DNA of 64,000 nucleotides from Erwinia sp. (GTDB lineage: Bacteria > Pseudomonadota > Gammaproteobacteria > Enterobacterales > Enterobacteriaceae): the NCBI GenBank assembly GCA_964016415.1, contig OZ024666.1:3143310-3207309 (forward strand), in the 5' to 3' direction. Under the pieces are notes generated by a model. The model had not been told where the DNA came from, made no database searches, and worked only from the letters and a program-made list of their open reading frames with translations. Numbering within the stretch: position 1 is the first letter of the stretch; every line of letters starts with the position of its first letter. Position numbers and translations under genes: made by a program. Positions 50,013 to 60,743 of this stretch are shown here, piece after piece.

Positions 50013-51514
50013 GCAGGAATACCTCCGGTAGAATACATTAACAGTGTCTCTTCACTGGCCTGGTGTGCGTCTACTTCGGCAACTATACGTCCATCCCACA
50101 GCACACAAATTCGATCACACAAACCAATTAATTCACTAAACTCCCCTGAGGCATAGACCACTGATTTCCCTTCACGGGCCAATCCATCAATGACAGTAAA
50201 TAGATCGGTTTTCGCTTTTATATCAATACCTTTTGTCGGCTCATCGAAAATCAGAATATCAGCATCGCTGCGCAACCATTTTCCCACCGCGACCTTTTGC
50301 TGATTCCCTCCGGATAAACGACGCAGCGACTGTCCTGGCCCGGTAGTACGAATGCCAAGCTGCTTAATAACCTGCTCAGCCCAAGCCCACGCCGCTCGCA
50401 AAGAGAAACACCCCCAACGGGAAAAGGAGTCATCTGCCGTTACACTGAGATTCATTACCACGGATTCATCGATAAAAATCCCCTCTTTACGCCGTTCCTC
50501 GGGAATCAATGCCATACGGTGGCGTACTGCGGCATCCGGAGTGGAAGGATCCCATGGACGGTGATGTAACTCTCCTTCCTCAAGCACACTTTTACTGGCA
50601 CCGAACAGGGCTTTACACAGTTCGGTTTTCCCCGCGCCGGCTAATCCGGCAATACCCAGAATCTCTCCTTTATGAAGTGTCAGGGAGATGTCACGCAGCA
50701 AATGTTCATCCTGCAGACCACGCACTTGAAGCAGAATATCGCGCTGAGATAACTGGCGGGGTGGCGGATAGATATCCTGTAGGGTATGACCCAGCATTTT
50801 TTCCACTATCTGCTCACTGCTCAGGCTGTGCATCGCAGTACTTTCTATCAATTGGCCATCGCGCAGTACGGTGAGTTGATCACAACAGTCACGTAACTCG
50901 TGAATACGGTGCGAAATAAACACCACACCGATCCCCTGTGTTTGCAACTTCCTCACCACAGTAAAGAGATGCTCGCTCTCCTGCTGGTCTAGTGGCGCGG
51001 TGGGTTCGTCAAGAATCAAAAAACGACAGTGATGTGACAATGCTCTGGCCAGTAAAATGTGCTGTTTTTCCGCTAAAGTGCAAAACTCCACACGCTGACG
51101 CACTTCCAGTGAAACCTGCAGCTGTGCCAACAATGCACGCGCCTCGCGGCATACTTTTCGCCAGTTAAACAAAAGGCCACCTTCAGCTAACTTGTCCAGC
51201 ATGATGTTTTCCGCGACACTCAGCCCCGCCACTAACGCCTGGTCAACCTCCTGCTGCACCAGATGTATTCCCAGTTTTTTTGCCTCACGCGGTGACCGAA
51301 TATTTACTGTTTCACCATCGAGTAAAATTTCACCCTGATAGTGATCGTATGCACCTGATAATATTGCCATCAGTGTCGACTTCCCGGCACCATTCGCGCC
51401 AGTGAGAGCATGAACTGAATACCCTTCGAGAAGAAAATCGACCTCTTTAAGTGCGGAAAAGCCGCCAAAATCAATAGAAATCTGACGCATCTCAAGACAA
51501 TTAAGCACGCTCAT
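50009..51514 (-). CDS. Ribose-type ABC transporter ATP-binding protein, probably MetJ-controlled
   Basis: 501 residues with two ATPase domains as in RbsA: first Walker A GANGAGKST with Walker B FLILDEPTAPLDQ, second G-loop GLAGAGKTE (lacking the final Ser/Thr pair) with signature RLSGGNQQKVAVGKW and Walker B ILIFDEPTKGID. The first signature is degraded (EFCTLAEKQHILLARAL). The frame is intact although its permease partner is dead. The three MetJ boxes 95 bases upstream point to a sulfur-compound substrate such as methylthioribose, which is an inference. Confidence 0.85.
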   Translation of the reverse strand: MSVLNCLEMRQISIDFGGFSALKEVDFLLEGYSVHALTGANGAGKSTLMAILSGAYDHYQGEILLDGETVNIRSPREAKKLGIHLVQQEVDQALVAGLSVAENIMLDKLAEGGLLFNWRKVCREARALLAQLQVSLEVRQRVEFCTLAEKQHILLARALSHHCRFLILDEPTAPLDQQESEHLFTVVRKLQTQGIGVVFISHRIHELRDCCDQLTVLRDGQLIESTAMHSLSSEQIVEKMLGHTLQDIYPPPRQLSQRDILLQVRGLQDEHLLRDISLTLHKGEILGIAGLAGAGKTELCKALFGASKSVLEEGELHHRPWDPSTPDAAVRHRMALIPEERRKEGIFIDESVVMNLSVTADDSFSRWGCFSLRAAWAWAEQVIKQLGIRTTGPGQSLRRLSGGNQQKVAVGKWLRSDADILIFDEPTKGIDIKAKTDLFTVIDGLAREGKSVVYASGEFSELIGLCDRICVLWDGRIVAEVDAHQASEETLLMYSTGGIPA

Positions 51515-51608
51515 TGTTCAGTCTCTCCACCTGCGCTGGTGTTGTCTGGCAGGTTTTCATGTCTACAGATAGGGAGTGCTTCACTCAAAGTGGCTACGCT
51601 AACACAAA

Positions 51609-51632
51609 AGACGTTTAGACGTCCAGACGCCT
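51609..51632 (-). promoter_or_regulatory. Three tandem MetJ boxes upstream of the ABC ATPase gene
   Basis: Three contiguous 8-base units read AGACGTTT, AGACGTCC and AGACGCCT; each matches the MetJ consensus AGACGTCT at seven of eight positions. On the minus strand they are AGGCGTCT, GGACGTCT and AAACGTCT. Tandem 8-base repeats in this register are the hallmark of MetJ operators. The only gene reading away from the site at a suitable distance is the ABC ATPase starting at 51514. Confidence 0.82.
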
Positions 51633-51790
51633 TTTCCGAGTTGTTTGTTTGTCTGGAATAATAATGGTTTGTCGTCTCAAAACGCGTTGACTGACGGAAA
51701 GACGGGAAAGTGGCAATCCTGCTCAGCGCTCAGTCACACCAGCAGACCGGGTCAGCGTCCCTGGAACTGTTCTTTTTCAAGATGAAAGGG

Positions 51791-51828
51791 AAAAAAATAC
51801 CGGCAGCGCACACTGTACGCTGCCGGTA
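51791..51828 (-). terminator. sodA intrinsic terminator
   Basis: TACCGGCAGCG and CGCTGCCGGTA form a perfect 11-bp stem with a 9-base loop, followed on the minus strand by seven T. It lies 28 bases past the sodA stop codon. Confidence 0.9.
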
Positions 51829-51855
51829 AAAAATGAAACGGAATAATCGAAACTG

Positions 51856-52473
51856 TTATTTTGCTGCGGCAAAACGTGCTGCGGCTTCGTCCCAGTTCGC
51901 CACTTCCCAGAAGGCTTTAATGTAATCAGGGCGCTTATTTTGATACTTCAGATAATAAGCATGCTCCCAGACATCAAGACCGATAATTGGGGTGCCAGAA
52001 ACACCCGCGATCGCCTCACCCATTAATGGACTGTCCTGGTTTGCGGTAGAGACTACAGCCAGCTGATCACCTTTTTTGACCAGCCACGCCCAGCCAGAAC
52101 CGAAACGGGTTGCTGCTGCTTTCTCAAACTCAGCCTTGAATGCATCAACACTACCAAAGGTTTTTTCAATCGCCGCTTTCAGATCACCACTCAGGGTAGT
52201 GCCCTGCTTCAGACCTTTCCAGAAGAAACTGTGGTTTGCATGGCCACCTGCGTTATTACGCAGTACGGTTTTTTTATCTGCAGGCACCGTGTCCAGTTTG
52301 GTGATCAGCTCTTCAACAGGCAGATCTGCAAATGCTGTCCCTTCAAGCGCAGCATTGGCATTGTTGACATAAGTCTGGTGATGTTTGGTGTGATGGATCT
52401 CCATCGTCTGCTTATCAAAATGAGGTTCTAGGGCATCATAAGCATACGGCAGGGAGGGCAGTGAATAACTCAT
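51856..52473 (-). CDS. sodA: Manganese superoxide dismutase SodA
   Basis: 205 residues from ATG 52473 ([19 protein letters not shown]), like E. coli SodA. Metal ligands are in [23 protein letters not shown] and [10 protein letters not shown]. It converts superoxide to peroxide and oxygen in the cytoplasm. A GGAG lies nine bases upstream of this ATG; starts further up would add residues not found in the family. It stands next to fdhD, as in several enterobacteria. Confidence 0.96.
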   Translation of the reverse strand: MSYSLPSLPYAYDALEPHFDKQTMEIHHTKHHQTYVNNANAALEGTAFADLPVEELITKLDTVPADKKTVLRNNAGGHANHSFFWKGLKQGTTLSGDLKAAIEKTFGSVDAFKAEFEKAAATRFGSGWAWLVKKGDQLAVVSTANQDSPLMGEAIAGVSGTPIIGLDVWEHAYYLKYQNKRPDYIKAFWEVANWDEAAARFAAAK

Positions 52474-52609
52474 GTTCATCATCTCCATTAACATTGGGCG
52501 GTCGCCAGAATTTAGCGCGACCAGGGTCAGGCTACTATTATAGTTGAATAAACCAACCGTGAAAGGGCTATCAATGCCCTGTCAGTAACAGGGTAACACA
52601 CAGCAGCTT

Positions 52610-53422
52610 TTACACTAACCGTTCGGGGTGAGTATACACCGTTGCCCGGCCAGGCTTGCAAAAACCGACCAGCGTCAATTGACAGCGTCGTGCCACTTCT
52701 ACTGCCAGCCCGGTGGCCGCCGATACCGCAAACAGTATCTCGACCCCACATCGTGCCGCTTTTTGTACCATCTCATAACTGGCCCGACTGGATACCAGGA
52801 CGGCTCCCTGCTGCCAGCCTGACTGTTTACTGCGCATACCCAATAATTTATCCAGCGCTACATGGCGCCCGACATCTTCACACCCTCCGGCGAGTTGTCC
52901 CCCGGGCTTCAACCAGGCAGCCACATGAGTACACCCGGTCAATTGTCCCACGGGTTGCAATTGCGGTAATGATGTAAATGCATCATCCAGTGCGCTAAGC
53001 GTAAACGTCTGTGTAAAAGGCAATGGGTCAAGGGGCTTTGCTATCTCCGCCAGCTGCTCAACACCGCAAACGCCACAACCAGTTCGCCCATCCATACGCC
53101 GGCGTTGTGCTTTCAGGGCCATAAAACAGCGACTGGCAAGTGTGATCTGCACCTCGATACCATTATCTCTTTTCTGAAGTGTAAGATCATATATCTCGGA
53201 CGGTGTCGTAATGATCCCTTCCGAAAGTGAGAAACCGATGGCAAAAGCCTCCAAATCTTTCGGTGTTGTCATCATCACGACATGAGAAATTCCGTTGAAA
53301 ACCAATGCTACCGGCACTTCATCTGCCAGCCAGTCCGGCTTAACCACTGACAGATCACCGCGCTGGCGAATTTCTATTTGACTTAATCCGCACTGTTGTA
53401 TTTGTTCATCTTTTTTATTCAT
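52610..53422 (-). CDS. fdhD: FdhD, sulfur carrier for formate dehydrogenase
   Basis: 270 residues from ATG 53422 (MNKKDEQ). The catalytic pair is in [38 protein letters not shown] and [12 protein letters not shown] are further family signatures. FdhD passes sulfur from IscS to the molybdenum cofactor of formate dehydrogenases. It is divergent from fdoG, whose product depends on it. A GTG start 24 bases upstream is an alternative, since neither start has an ideal ribosome binding site. Confidence 0.93.
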   Translation of the reverse strand: MNKKDEQIQQCGLSQIEIRQRGDLSVVKPDWLADEVPVALVFNGISHVVMMTTPKDLEAFAIGFSLSEGIITTPSEIYDLTLQKRDNGIEVQITLASRCFMALKAQRRRMDGRTGCGVCGVEQLAEIAKPLDPLPFTQTFTLSALDDAFTSLPQLQPVGQLTGCTHVAAWLKPGGQLAGGCEDVGRHVALDKLLGMRSKQSGWQQGAVLVSSRASYEMVQKAARCGVEILFAVSAATGLAVEVARRCQLTLVGFCKPGRATVYTHPERLV

Positions 53423-53704
53423 TCTGTGACGATTCCGCGATAACACCTTATTAAGAGTATGGTAATATCTACCAGGCTAATAACAGTATAAAGATCGGGG
53501 ATTTTGAACCGATTAATACAACAGCGCAAAACAATAATGAAGTATCTGTCTCAACGGGTAGCACTGAGGCATTCCATCAGGACATAAAGCATTAGCACAG
53601 ACATCCTTTGTCAGTGTTAGCCACTTTATCCTGTGGATTTAACGGGAAGCGTCAATCGCCCGTATAAGGATAGATGCTAAGCAATGTCGAATAGGAATGA
53701 CCCC

Positions 53705-56700
53705 ATGAATGTCAGCAGAAGAAGCTTCTTCAGAATCTGCGCAGGAGGCATGGCAGGTACCACCGCTGCGATGCTGGGTTTCATGCCAGAAGTCGCACTG
53801 GCTGAGACGCGTCAATACAAACTCCTGCGTGCCCGCGAGACACGTAACACCTGCACCTACTGCTCCGTTGGTTGTGGATTACTGATGTACAGCCTCGGTG
53901 ATGGCGCAAAAAACGCCAAAGAGTCCATTTTTCATATCGAAGGGGATCCGGATCATCCGGTAAACCGTGGAGCACTGTGCCCAAAAGGCGCGGGTCTTAT
54001 CGATTTTATTCACAGTGAAAACCGTCTGAAATACCCGGAGTACCGTGCGCCAGGTTCAAATAAATGGCAGCGCATCTCCTGGGAAGACGCTTTCGATCGC
54101 ATCGCACGTCTGATGAAAAAAGACCGCGACGCCAACTTTATTGAAAAAAATGCCAGTGGCACTACGGTCAATCGCTGGTTAAGCACCGGTATGCTGTGTG
54201 CATCGGCTTCCAGTAATGAAACCGGCTACCTGACACAGAAATTTACCCGCTCACTGGGTATGTTAGCAGTTGATAACCAGGCACGCGTTTGACACGGACC
54301 AACGGTAGCAAGTCTTGCTCCAACATTTGGTCGCGGTGCGATGACCAACCACTGGGTAGATATTCGCAATGCTAACCTGATTATTGTGATGGGTGGTAAT
54401 GCCGCCGAAGCGCATCCGGTAGGATTCCGCTGGGCGATGGAAGCCAAAATTCACAATAAAGCAAAATTGATTGTCGTTGACCCTCGCTTTACCCGTACAG
54501 CTTCGGTCGCTGACTTCTATACTCCTATTCGTTCAGGCACGGACATTACTTTCCTGTCTGGTGTTTTGTTGTACCTGATCAGCAACGAAAAGATTCAGCG
54601 TGAATATGTTGAGGCGTATACCAATGCCAGCCTGATCGTGCGCGAAGACTATCACTTCAGTGACGGGCTATTCAGCGGCTATGACGAAACCAAACGCCAT
54701 TACGATAAAACCAGCTGGAACTATGAGCTGGATGAAAACGGTTTTGCCAAACGTGATCAAACGCTTACGCACCCTCGCTGTGTCTGGAATCTGCTCAAAC
54801 AGCATGTCAGTCGCTATACCCCTGAGGTGGTGGAATCTATTTGTGGTACACCGAAAGCCGATTTTCTGCATGTCTGCGAATTGCTGGCAGAAACCAGTGC
54901 AAAAGATCGTACTGCCAGTTTCCTCTATGCCCTCGGCTGGACACAACACTCCATCGGTGCACAAAATATCCGTACTATGGCAATGGTTCAGTTACTGCTG
55001 GGAAATATGGGCATGGCGGGTGGCGGCATCAATGCTCTGCGTGGTCACTCCAACATACAGGGATTAACTGATCTCGGGCTGCTTTCTCAAAGTCTGCCAG
55101 GCTATATGACCTTACCCTCAGAGAAACATACTGACCTGCAAACCTACCTGACGGCCAATACGCCAAAAGCGACCCTGCCAGGCCAGGTAAACTATTGGGG
55201 TAATTACCCTAAATTCTTCGTCAGCATGATGAAATCTTTTTATGGAGATAAAGCACAGAAAGAGAATAACTGGGGCTTTGACTGGTTGCCGAAGTGGGAT
55301 AAAGGCTACGATGTTTTACAATATTTCGAGATGATGAATGAAGGTAAAGTAAACGGTTACCTGTGTCAGGGCTTTAACCCGGTTGCCTCGTTCCCCAATA
55401 AAAACAAAATCGTTAAGTCATTATCATCACTGAAATTTTTGGTGACAATTGACCCGTTGAATACTGAGACATCGAATTTCTGGCAGAATCACGATGAGTT
55501 CAATGATGTTGATCCCTCATCTATTCAGACCGAAGTTTTCCGTCTGCCATCCACCTGTTTCGCCGAAGAAAACGGTTCGATTGTTAACTCTGCCCGCTGG
55601 TTACAATGGCACTGGAAAGGTGCCGATGCCCCCGGTGAAGCACTGAATGACGGTGAAATCCTGGCGGGTATCTATCTGCGCCTGCGTGAGCTCTATACCC
55701 AGGAAGGCGGTGCTGCACCTGAACCTGTGCTGAATATGAGCTGGGATTATCTGACACCTGAAAATCCCGCTTCAGAAGAAGTCGCCCGTGAGAGCAACGG
55801 TCGTGCGCTGGCTGATATTGTCGATGATATTGGTACCGTGCTGGTGAAAAAAGGTCAGCAGTTAAGCACCTTTGCCCATCTGCGCGATGACGGTACCACC
55901 TCAAGTGGATGCTGGATCTTCGCTGGCAGCTGGACCCAGGAAGGTAACCAAATGGCACGGCGTGATAACAGTGACCCTTCAGGTCTGGGTAACACACTGA
56001 ACTGGACATGGGCGTGGCCACTGAACCGACGTATTCTCTATAACCGCGCCTCTGCCGACCCGCAAGGTAAAGCCTGGGATGCAAAACGCGAATTGATGCA
56101 CTGGGATGGCAGCAAGTGGACAGGTTATGATATTCCTGATTTCAGTGCAGCCCCTCCGGGCAGCGATGCCGGGCCTTTTATCATGCAGCCTGAAGGGATG
56201 GGACGTCTGTTTGCTATTGATAAAATGGCGGAAGGACCATTCCCCGAGCACTATGAACCGTTTGAAACGCCGATTGGGACTAATCCACTGCACCCTAATG
56301 TGATCTCTAACCCGGCAGCTAGGGTGTTTAAAAACGACCTGGAAAATATGGGAACAGCCGATGCCTTCCCGTATGTCGGCACCACCTACCGGCTGACTGA
56401 GCATTTCCACTACTGGACCAAACATGCCCGGCTGAATGCAATTGCCCAGCCTGAGCAGTTTGTCGAAATTGGTGAGAATCTGGCCGGTAAACTGGGTATT
56501 GCAGCCGGAGATACTGTAAAAGTCAGCTCAAAACGCGGATACATCAAAGCCAAAGCAGTAGTCACGAAACGTATCCGTACCTTAACCGTAGACAATAAAC
56601 CAGTGGATACTATTGGTATTCCTATCCACTGGGGCTTTGAAGGGGTTGCAAAAAAAGGCTTTATCGCCAACACCCTGACACCGTTTGTCGGCGATGCCAA

Positions 56701-56752
56701 CACCCAGACACCGGAATTTAAATCCTTCCTGGTGAATGTGGAAAAGGTATAA
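53705..56752 (+). CDS. fdoG: Formate dehydrogenase-O major subunit FdoG, selenoprotein
   Basis: 1015 residues when the in-frame TGA at codon 196 (54290-54292) is read as selenocysteine, the same position as Sec196 of E. coli FdoG. Without that reading the gene appears split in two. A twin-arginine signal (SRRSFF, then AGGMAGTTAAMLGF) sends the folded enzyme to the periplasm. NTCTYCSVGCGLL binds a 4Fe-4S cluster; the rest is the bis-MGD molybdopterin domain. I start at ATG 53705 (MNVSRRSF), eight bases after AGGA, not at the ATG 21 bases upstream. It heads the fdoGHI-fdhE operon. Confidence 0.96.
54290..54321 (+). promoter_or_regulatory. SECIS element of fdoG
   Basis: The Sec codon TGA is followed 11 bases later by a hairpin: GG (54304-54305), a bulged T (54306), AGCAA, a short apical loop containing GTC, then TTGCT-type pairing and CC (to 54321). 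The bulged U and loop G-U are the contacts for SelB in E. coli SECIS elements. The spacing and shape match E. coli fdo/fdn genes. Confidence 0.9.
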
Positions 56753-56764
56753 GGGAGAGAGATT

Positions 56765-57664
56765 ATGGCTTATCAGTCACAAGACATTATTCGTCGCTCC
56801 GCGACAAACGGCCTGACCCCCGCGCCACAGGCGCGGGATCACCAGGAAGAAGTAGCCAAACTGATTGATGTCACCACCTGTATTGGCTGTAAAGCTTGCC
56901 AGGTTGCGTGCTCAGAATGGAATGACATTCGTGATGAGGTCGGACATAACGTTGGGGTGTATGATAACCCTGCCGATCTGACCGCCAAATCCTGGACTGT
57001 CATGCGTTTCTCTGAAGTAGAAGAGAACGGTAAACTGGAGTGGTTGATCCGTAAAGATGGATGTATGCACTGCTCTGACCCAGGCTGCCTGAAAGCCTGT
57101 CCGTCGGAAGGTGCCATCATCCAGTATGCCAATGGTATTGTCGATTTTCAGTCAGAACATTGTATTGGATGTGGCTACTGCATTGCAGGTTGCCCGTTTA
57201 ATGTTCCCCGAATGAACAAAGACGATAACCGGGTGTACAAATGCACGTTGTGCGTTGATCGGGTTACTGTCGGCCAGGAGCCCGCTTGTGTAAAAACCTG
57301 CCCGACAGGGGCAATTCACTTCGGCACTAAAGAAGCAATGAAAGAAGTTGCTGCTGAACGGGTCAGTGAGCTGAACACTCGGGGCTACACAAATGCCGGG
57401 TTATATGATCCTCAGGGCGTGGGTGGAACACACGTGATGTATGTCCTGCATCATGCAAACAAACCACAGCTCTATCATGGCTTACCGGATAACCCGTCGA
57501 TCAGTTCCGCGGTGACATTCTGGAAAGGGGTATGGAAGCCACTGGCTGCTATCGGTTTTGCGGCCACCTTCGCCGCCAGTATTTTCCATTATGTCGGTAT
57601 CGGGCCAAACCGAGTGGAAGATGAGGATGAGGAAACCCTGCATGACAAGGAGGAACGCAAATGA
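56765..57664 (+). CDS. fdoH: Formate dehydrogenase-O iron-sulfur subunit FdoH
   Basis: 299 residues (E. coli 300). Four 4Fe-4S clusters are held by [43 protein letters not shown] and CTLCVDR...[10 protein letters not shown] single C-terminal helix ([19 protein letters not shown]) anchors the periplasmic domain. It carries electrons from FdoG to the haem b in FdoI. GGGAGAGA precedes the ATG; its end overlaps fdoI by four bases. Confidence 0.96.
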   Translation: MAYQSQDIIRRSATNGLTPAPQARDHQEEVAKLIDVTTCIGCKACQVACSEWNDIRDEVGHNVGVYDNPADLTAKSWTVMRFSEVEENGKLEWLIRKDGCMHCSDPGCLKACPSEGAIIQYANGIVDFQSEHCIGCGYCIAGCPFNVPRMNKDDNRVYKCTLCVDRVTVGQEPACVKTCPTGAIHFGTKEAMKEVAAERVSELNTRGYTNAGLYDPQGVGGTHVMYVLHHANKPQLYHGLPDNPSISSAVTFWKGVWKPLAAIGFAATFAASIFHYVGIGPNRVEDEDEETLHDKEERK

Positions 57665-58311
57665 AAAAACGTGACCGTATCGTGCGCTACACTGCACCTG
57701 AACGCATCAATCACTGGATTGTCGCGTTCTGCTTTATCTTCGCGGCACTGAGTGGATTAGGTTTCTTCTTTCCATCATTTAACTGGCTGATGAATGTGAT
57801 GGGGACACCGCAACTGGCGCGTATCCTGCATCCGTTCGTCGGTGTAGTGATGTTTGTTGCTTTTTTACTGATGTTTTTTCGCTACTGGCATCACAACCTG
57901 ATTACGCGTGATGACCTGCTGTGGGCAAAAAACATTCATAAAATCGCCATGAATGAAGAGGTTGGTGATACGGGTCGCTATAATTTCGGACAAAAATGCG
58001 TCTTTTGGGCCGCTATTCTCAGTCTGTTATTATTGCTGGCCAGTGGGATTATTATCTGGCGTCCCTACTTCGCAGAGGCCTTCCCAATTCCGATCATTCG
58101 CATTGCACTGCTGGTACACTCCGTTTCCGCAGTTGCCCTGATTGTGGTGATTATGGTGCATGTTTACGCAGCGTTATGGGTAAAAGGCACCATCACTGCA
58201 ATGGTTGAAGGTTGGGTTAGCAGTTCATGGGCGAAGAAACACCATCCACGCTGGTACCGTGAATTACGCCAGAAGCAATCCACGTCAGTAAAACAGGATG
58301 AACATCCCTGA
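57661..58311 (+). CDS. fdoI: Formate dehydrogenase-O cytochrome b556 subunit FdoI
   Basis: 216 residues with four transmembrane helices. Haem-ligand histidines are expected in [20 protein letters not shown], and [13 protein letters not shown] plus [14 protein letters not shown]. It passes electrons to the quinone pool. It starts by an ATGA overlap with fdoH and ends by a TGATG overlap with fdhE. Confidence 0.95.
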   Translation: MKKRDRIVRYTAPERINHWIVAFCFIFAALSGLGFFFPSFNWLMNVMGTPQLARILHPFVGVVMFVAFLLMFFRYWHHNLITRDDLLWAKNIHKIAMNEEVGDTGRYNFGQKCVFWAAILSLLLLLASGIIIWRPYFAEAFPIPIIRIALLVHSVSAVALIVVIMVHVYAALWVKGTITAMVEGWVSSSWAKKHHPRWYRELRQKQSTSVKQDEHP

Positions 58312-59243
58312 TGAGTATTCGCATCGTTCCCCAGGATCAACTGGAGAAAAGCGAGAAACGTCCGGCGGAGTGGGCTCCGCCGTTACTTTTTCCTCGCCTG
58401 AAAAACCTTTACACCGATCGTGCACAGCGTTTGCACCATCTGGCTGAATCCCATCCGATGGGGGACTACCTGCGCTTCGCGGCATTAATTGCCCGGCATC
58501 AGGCACCTCTGCTGGAAAGTTATACTTTGCAGGTCGATCTGCAGGAATATTTGCAAATTTCAGCCAGCACGGGGTTGCCACCGCTTGACTGCCGTACTTT
58601 TCCCCGCCATTCACATTGGTTGGTGATATTACGCTCGCTGCTTACTACACTGAAACCCGAACTCAGCGGCGTAGCGCAGGCAGCGGTTGCCTCACTGGAA
58701 GAGGCCACAGACGCAGAATGTGAAACGATGGCAACTGCGTTACTCCATCAACAATTCAGTGACGTCAGCAACGATAAAGCACCGTTTATCTGGGCAGCAT
58801 TATCCGTGTACTGGGCTCAGATGGCCGCTCAGTTACCCGGTAAAGCTCAGGCCGAGTATGGTGAGCATCGTCAATTTTGTCCGGTCTGTGCCAGCATGCC
58901 TGTCGCCAGTGTCGTTCATATGGGGATGGAGCATGGAGGTTTACGCTACCTGCACTGCAGCCTGTGCGAAAGTGAGTGGAATATTGTTCGCGCAAAATGC
59001 AGTAACTGTGAACAGACCGGCGCGTTGCACTACTGGTCACTGGACAGTGAACATGCGGCAGTAAAAGCGGAGAGCTGTGACGATTGTCAGAGTTACCTGA
59101 AAGTCCTCTATCAGGAAAAAGATTCTAACGTTGATGCCATTGCCGATGATCTGGCCTCCGTGATGCTTGATGCACATATGGAACAGGAGGGATTTTCCCG
59201 CAGCGGATTAAATCCCTTCCTCTTTCCGGGAGAGACAGATTAA
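58311..59243 (+). CDS. fdhE: FdhE, formate dehydrogenase accessory protein
   Basis: 310 residues (E. coli 309). Rubredoxin-like cysteine pairs that bind iron are [29 protein letters not shown] and CDDCQSYLK. FdhE is needed for maturation of the exported formate dehydrogenases and binds their catalytic subunit. It is the last gene of the operon, followed by a hairpin before selA. Confidence 0.95.
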   Translation: MSIRIVPQDQLEKSEKRPAEWAPPLLFPRLKNLYTDRAQRLHHLAESHPMGDYLRFAALIARHQAPLLESYTLQVDLQEYLQISASTGLPPLDCRTFPRHSHWLVILRSLLTTLKPELSGVAQAAVASLEEATDAECETMATALLHQQFSDVSNDKAPFIWAALSVYWAQMAAQLPGKAQAEYGEHRQFCPVCASMPVASVVHMGMEHGGLRYLHCSLCESEWNIVRAKCSNCEQTGALHYWSLDSEHAAVKAESCDDCQSYLKVLYQEKDSNVDAIADDLASVMLDAHMEQEGFSRSGLNPFLFPGETD

Positions 59244-59309
59244 CACCCGCCAGGGGGATTATCTGTACCGTCCCCCGCTTTCATCGGTTACACTGGGAGG
59301 CCGAACGGC

Positions 59310-59330
59310 GGTAACAAGGACCTTGTTACC
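59310..59330 (+). terminator. Stem-loop between fdhE and selA
   Basis: GGTAACAAG and CTTGTTACC form a perfect 9-bp stem with a 3-base loop, followed by TGGTTTTCTT. It looks like an intrinsic terminator of the fdo operon. It lies only 33 bases before selA; in E. coli SelB binds a SECIS-like structure in the selAB leader, so a regulatory role is a second possibility, although the loop here lacks a clear GGUCU. Confidence 0.55.
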
Positions 59331-59363
59331 TGGTTTTCTTCATTACCGGAGCCGCTTGTAGCG

Positions 59364-60743
59364 ATGAAGACACTTTTCAGCCAACTGCCTGCCATTGATC
59401 ATCTGTTACATATCCCGACCATCCATACGCTTGTCACACAATATGGTCATCAACAGATAACCGACCTTTTACGTGCTCTGCAACAAGAAGCACGCTCTCA
59501 TATTCGCCAGCATCATGCGCTGCCAGCCTGGTGCGAGGAGTGGTCAACGGCACTCCAGCAACGCCTTGAGAAACAACATCAAAGCGCTCTGAAACCAGTT
59601 TTCAATCTTACAGGTACAGTGCTGCATACCAATTTAGGCCGGGCATTGCTCAGTGAAACAGCGGTAGAGGCGGTTACTCAGGCCATGCGCTCACCAGTCA
59701 CCCTGGAATACGCACTCGACGAAGCGGGGCGTGGCCATCGTGATAGTGCTATCGCGGAACTGCTTTGCCGGCTCACCGGGGCTGAAGATGCCTGTATTGT
59801 GAATAATAATGCAGCCGCCGTACTCCTGATGCTGGCAGCGCTGGCTGAAAAGCAGGAAGTAGTGGTATCTCGTGGCGAACTGGTGGAAATTGGCGGTGCT
59901 TTTCGTATTCCTGATGTCATGACACAGGCAGGATGTCAGCTGCGTGAGGTGGGCACGACAAATCGCACTCACCTGCGTGATTATCATCAGGCAATCAATG
60001 AACAGACTGCACTGCTGATGAAAGTGCATACCAGTAATTATCATATTGAAGGTTTTACCCATGCCGTGAGCGAAGCTGAACTGGTCACGCTGGGTGAGAG
60101 TCACCAGTTGCCGGTGATTGCTGATTTAGGCAGTGGTTCATTAGTCGACCTGACCGCTTATGGTCTGCCTGCAGAACCGATGCCACAGGATTTAATTGCC
60201 TCAGGGGTGAGTCTGGTCAGTTTCTCAGGTGACAAATTACCCGGAGGCCCCCAGGCTGGTATCATTATCGGGAAAAAAAACCTCATCGAACGTTTGCAAA
60301 AACACCCACTAAAACGGGCATTACGGGTAGATAAAATGATTCTGGCTGCACTGGAAGCCACGCTGAAGCTCTATCTCAATCCTGAGACTCTCCGCCAGCA
60401 GTTACCTACGTTACGTTTACTGACAAGATCACAAGATGAGATGACCCAGCAGGCAGAGCGTCTGTTACCCTTTTTCCAGCAACGCTTCGGCAATGATTAC
60501 CGGTTAGCGGTCACACCGTGTCACTCACAAATCGGTAGTGGTGCCCTGCCTTCTGAACGTCTGCCGGGAATTGCGATTACCTTTACCCCTCTTCAGGCTG
60601 AAAATGCATCACTGACACAACTGGTAACTACATTACGTCAGACCGCAGTCCCCATCATCGGCAGGATCCATGATGGTAAACTGTGGCTTGATGTCCGTTG
60701 TTTGCAGGATGAGACACGTTTGTTGCAGGTACTTACCGTATGA
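59364..60743 (+). CDS. selA: Selenocysteine synthase SelA
   Basis: 459 residues (E. coli 463). PLP enzyme that converts seryl-tRNA(Sec) to selenocysteyl-tRNA(Sec) with selenophosphate. [29 protein letters not shown] and the PLP lysine in [13 protein letters not shown] (Lys291, equivalent to E. coli Lys295) are present. The stop overlaps selB by four bases (ATGA). Confidence 0.96.
   Translation: MKTLFSQLPAIDHLLHIPTIHTLVTQYGHQQITDLLRALQQEARSHIRQHHALPAWCEEWSTALQQRLEKQHQSALKPVFNLTGTVLHTNLGRALLSETAVEAVTQAMRSPVTLEYALDEAGRGHRDSAIAELLCRLTGAEDACIVNNNAAAVLLMLAALAEKQEVVVSRGELVEIGGAFRIPDVMTQAGCQLREVGTTNRTHLRDYHQAINEQTALLMKVHTSNYHIEGFTHAVSEAELVTLGESHQLPVIADLGSGSLVDLTAYGLPAEPMPQDLIASGVSLVSFSGDKLPGGPQAGIIIGKKNLIERLQKHPLKRALRVDKMILAALEATLKLYLNPETLRQQLPTLRLLTRSQDEMTQQAERLLPFFQQRFGNDYRLAVTPCHSQIGSGALPSERLPGIAITFTPLQAENASLTQLVTTLRQTAVPIIGRIHDGKLWLDVRCLQDETRLLQVLTV

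Noticed and set aside
54290-54292. Apparent nonsense TGA splitting fdoG
   Set aside because: It is the selenocysteine codon at position 196, followed by a SECIS hairpin, with selA and selB downstream.
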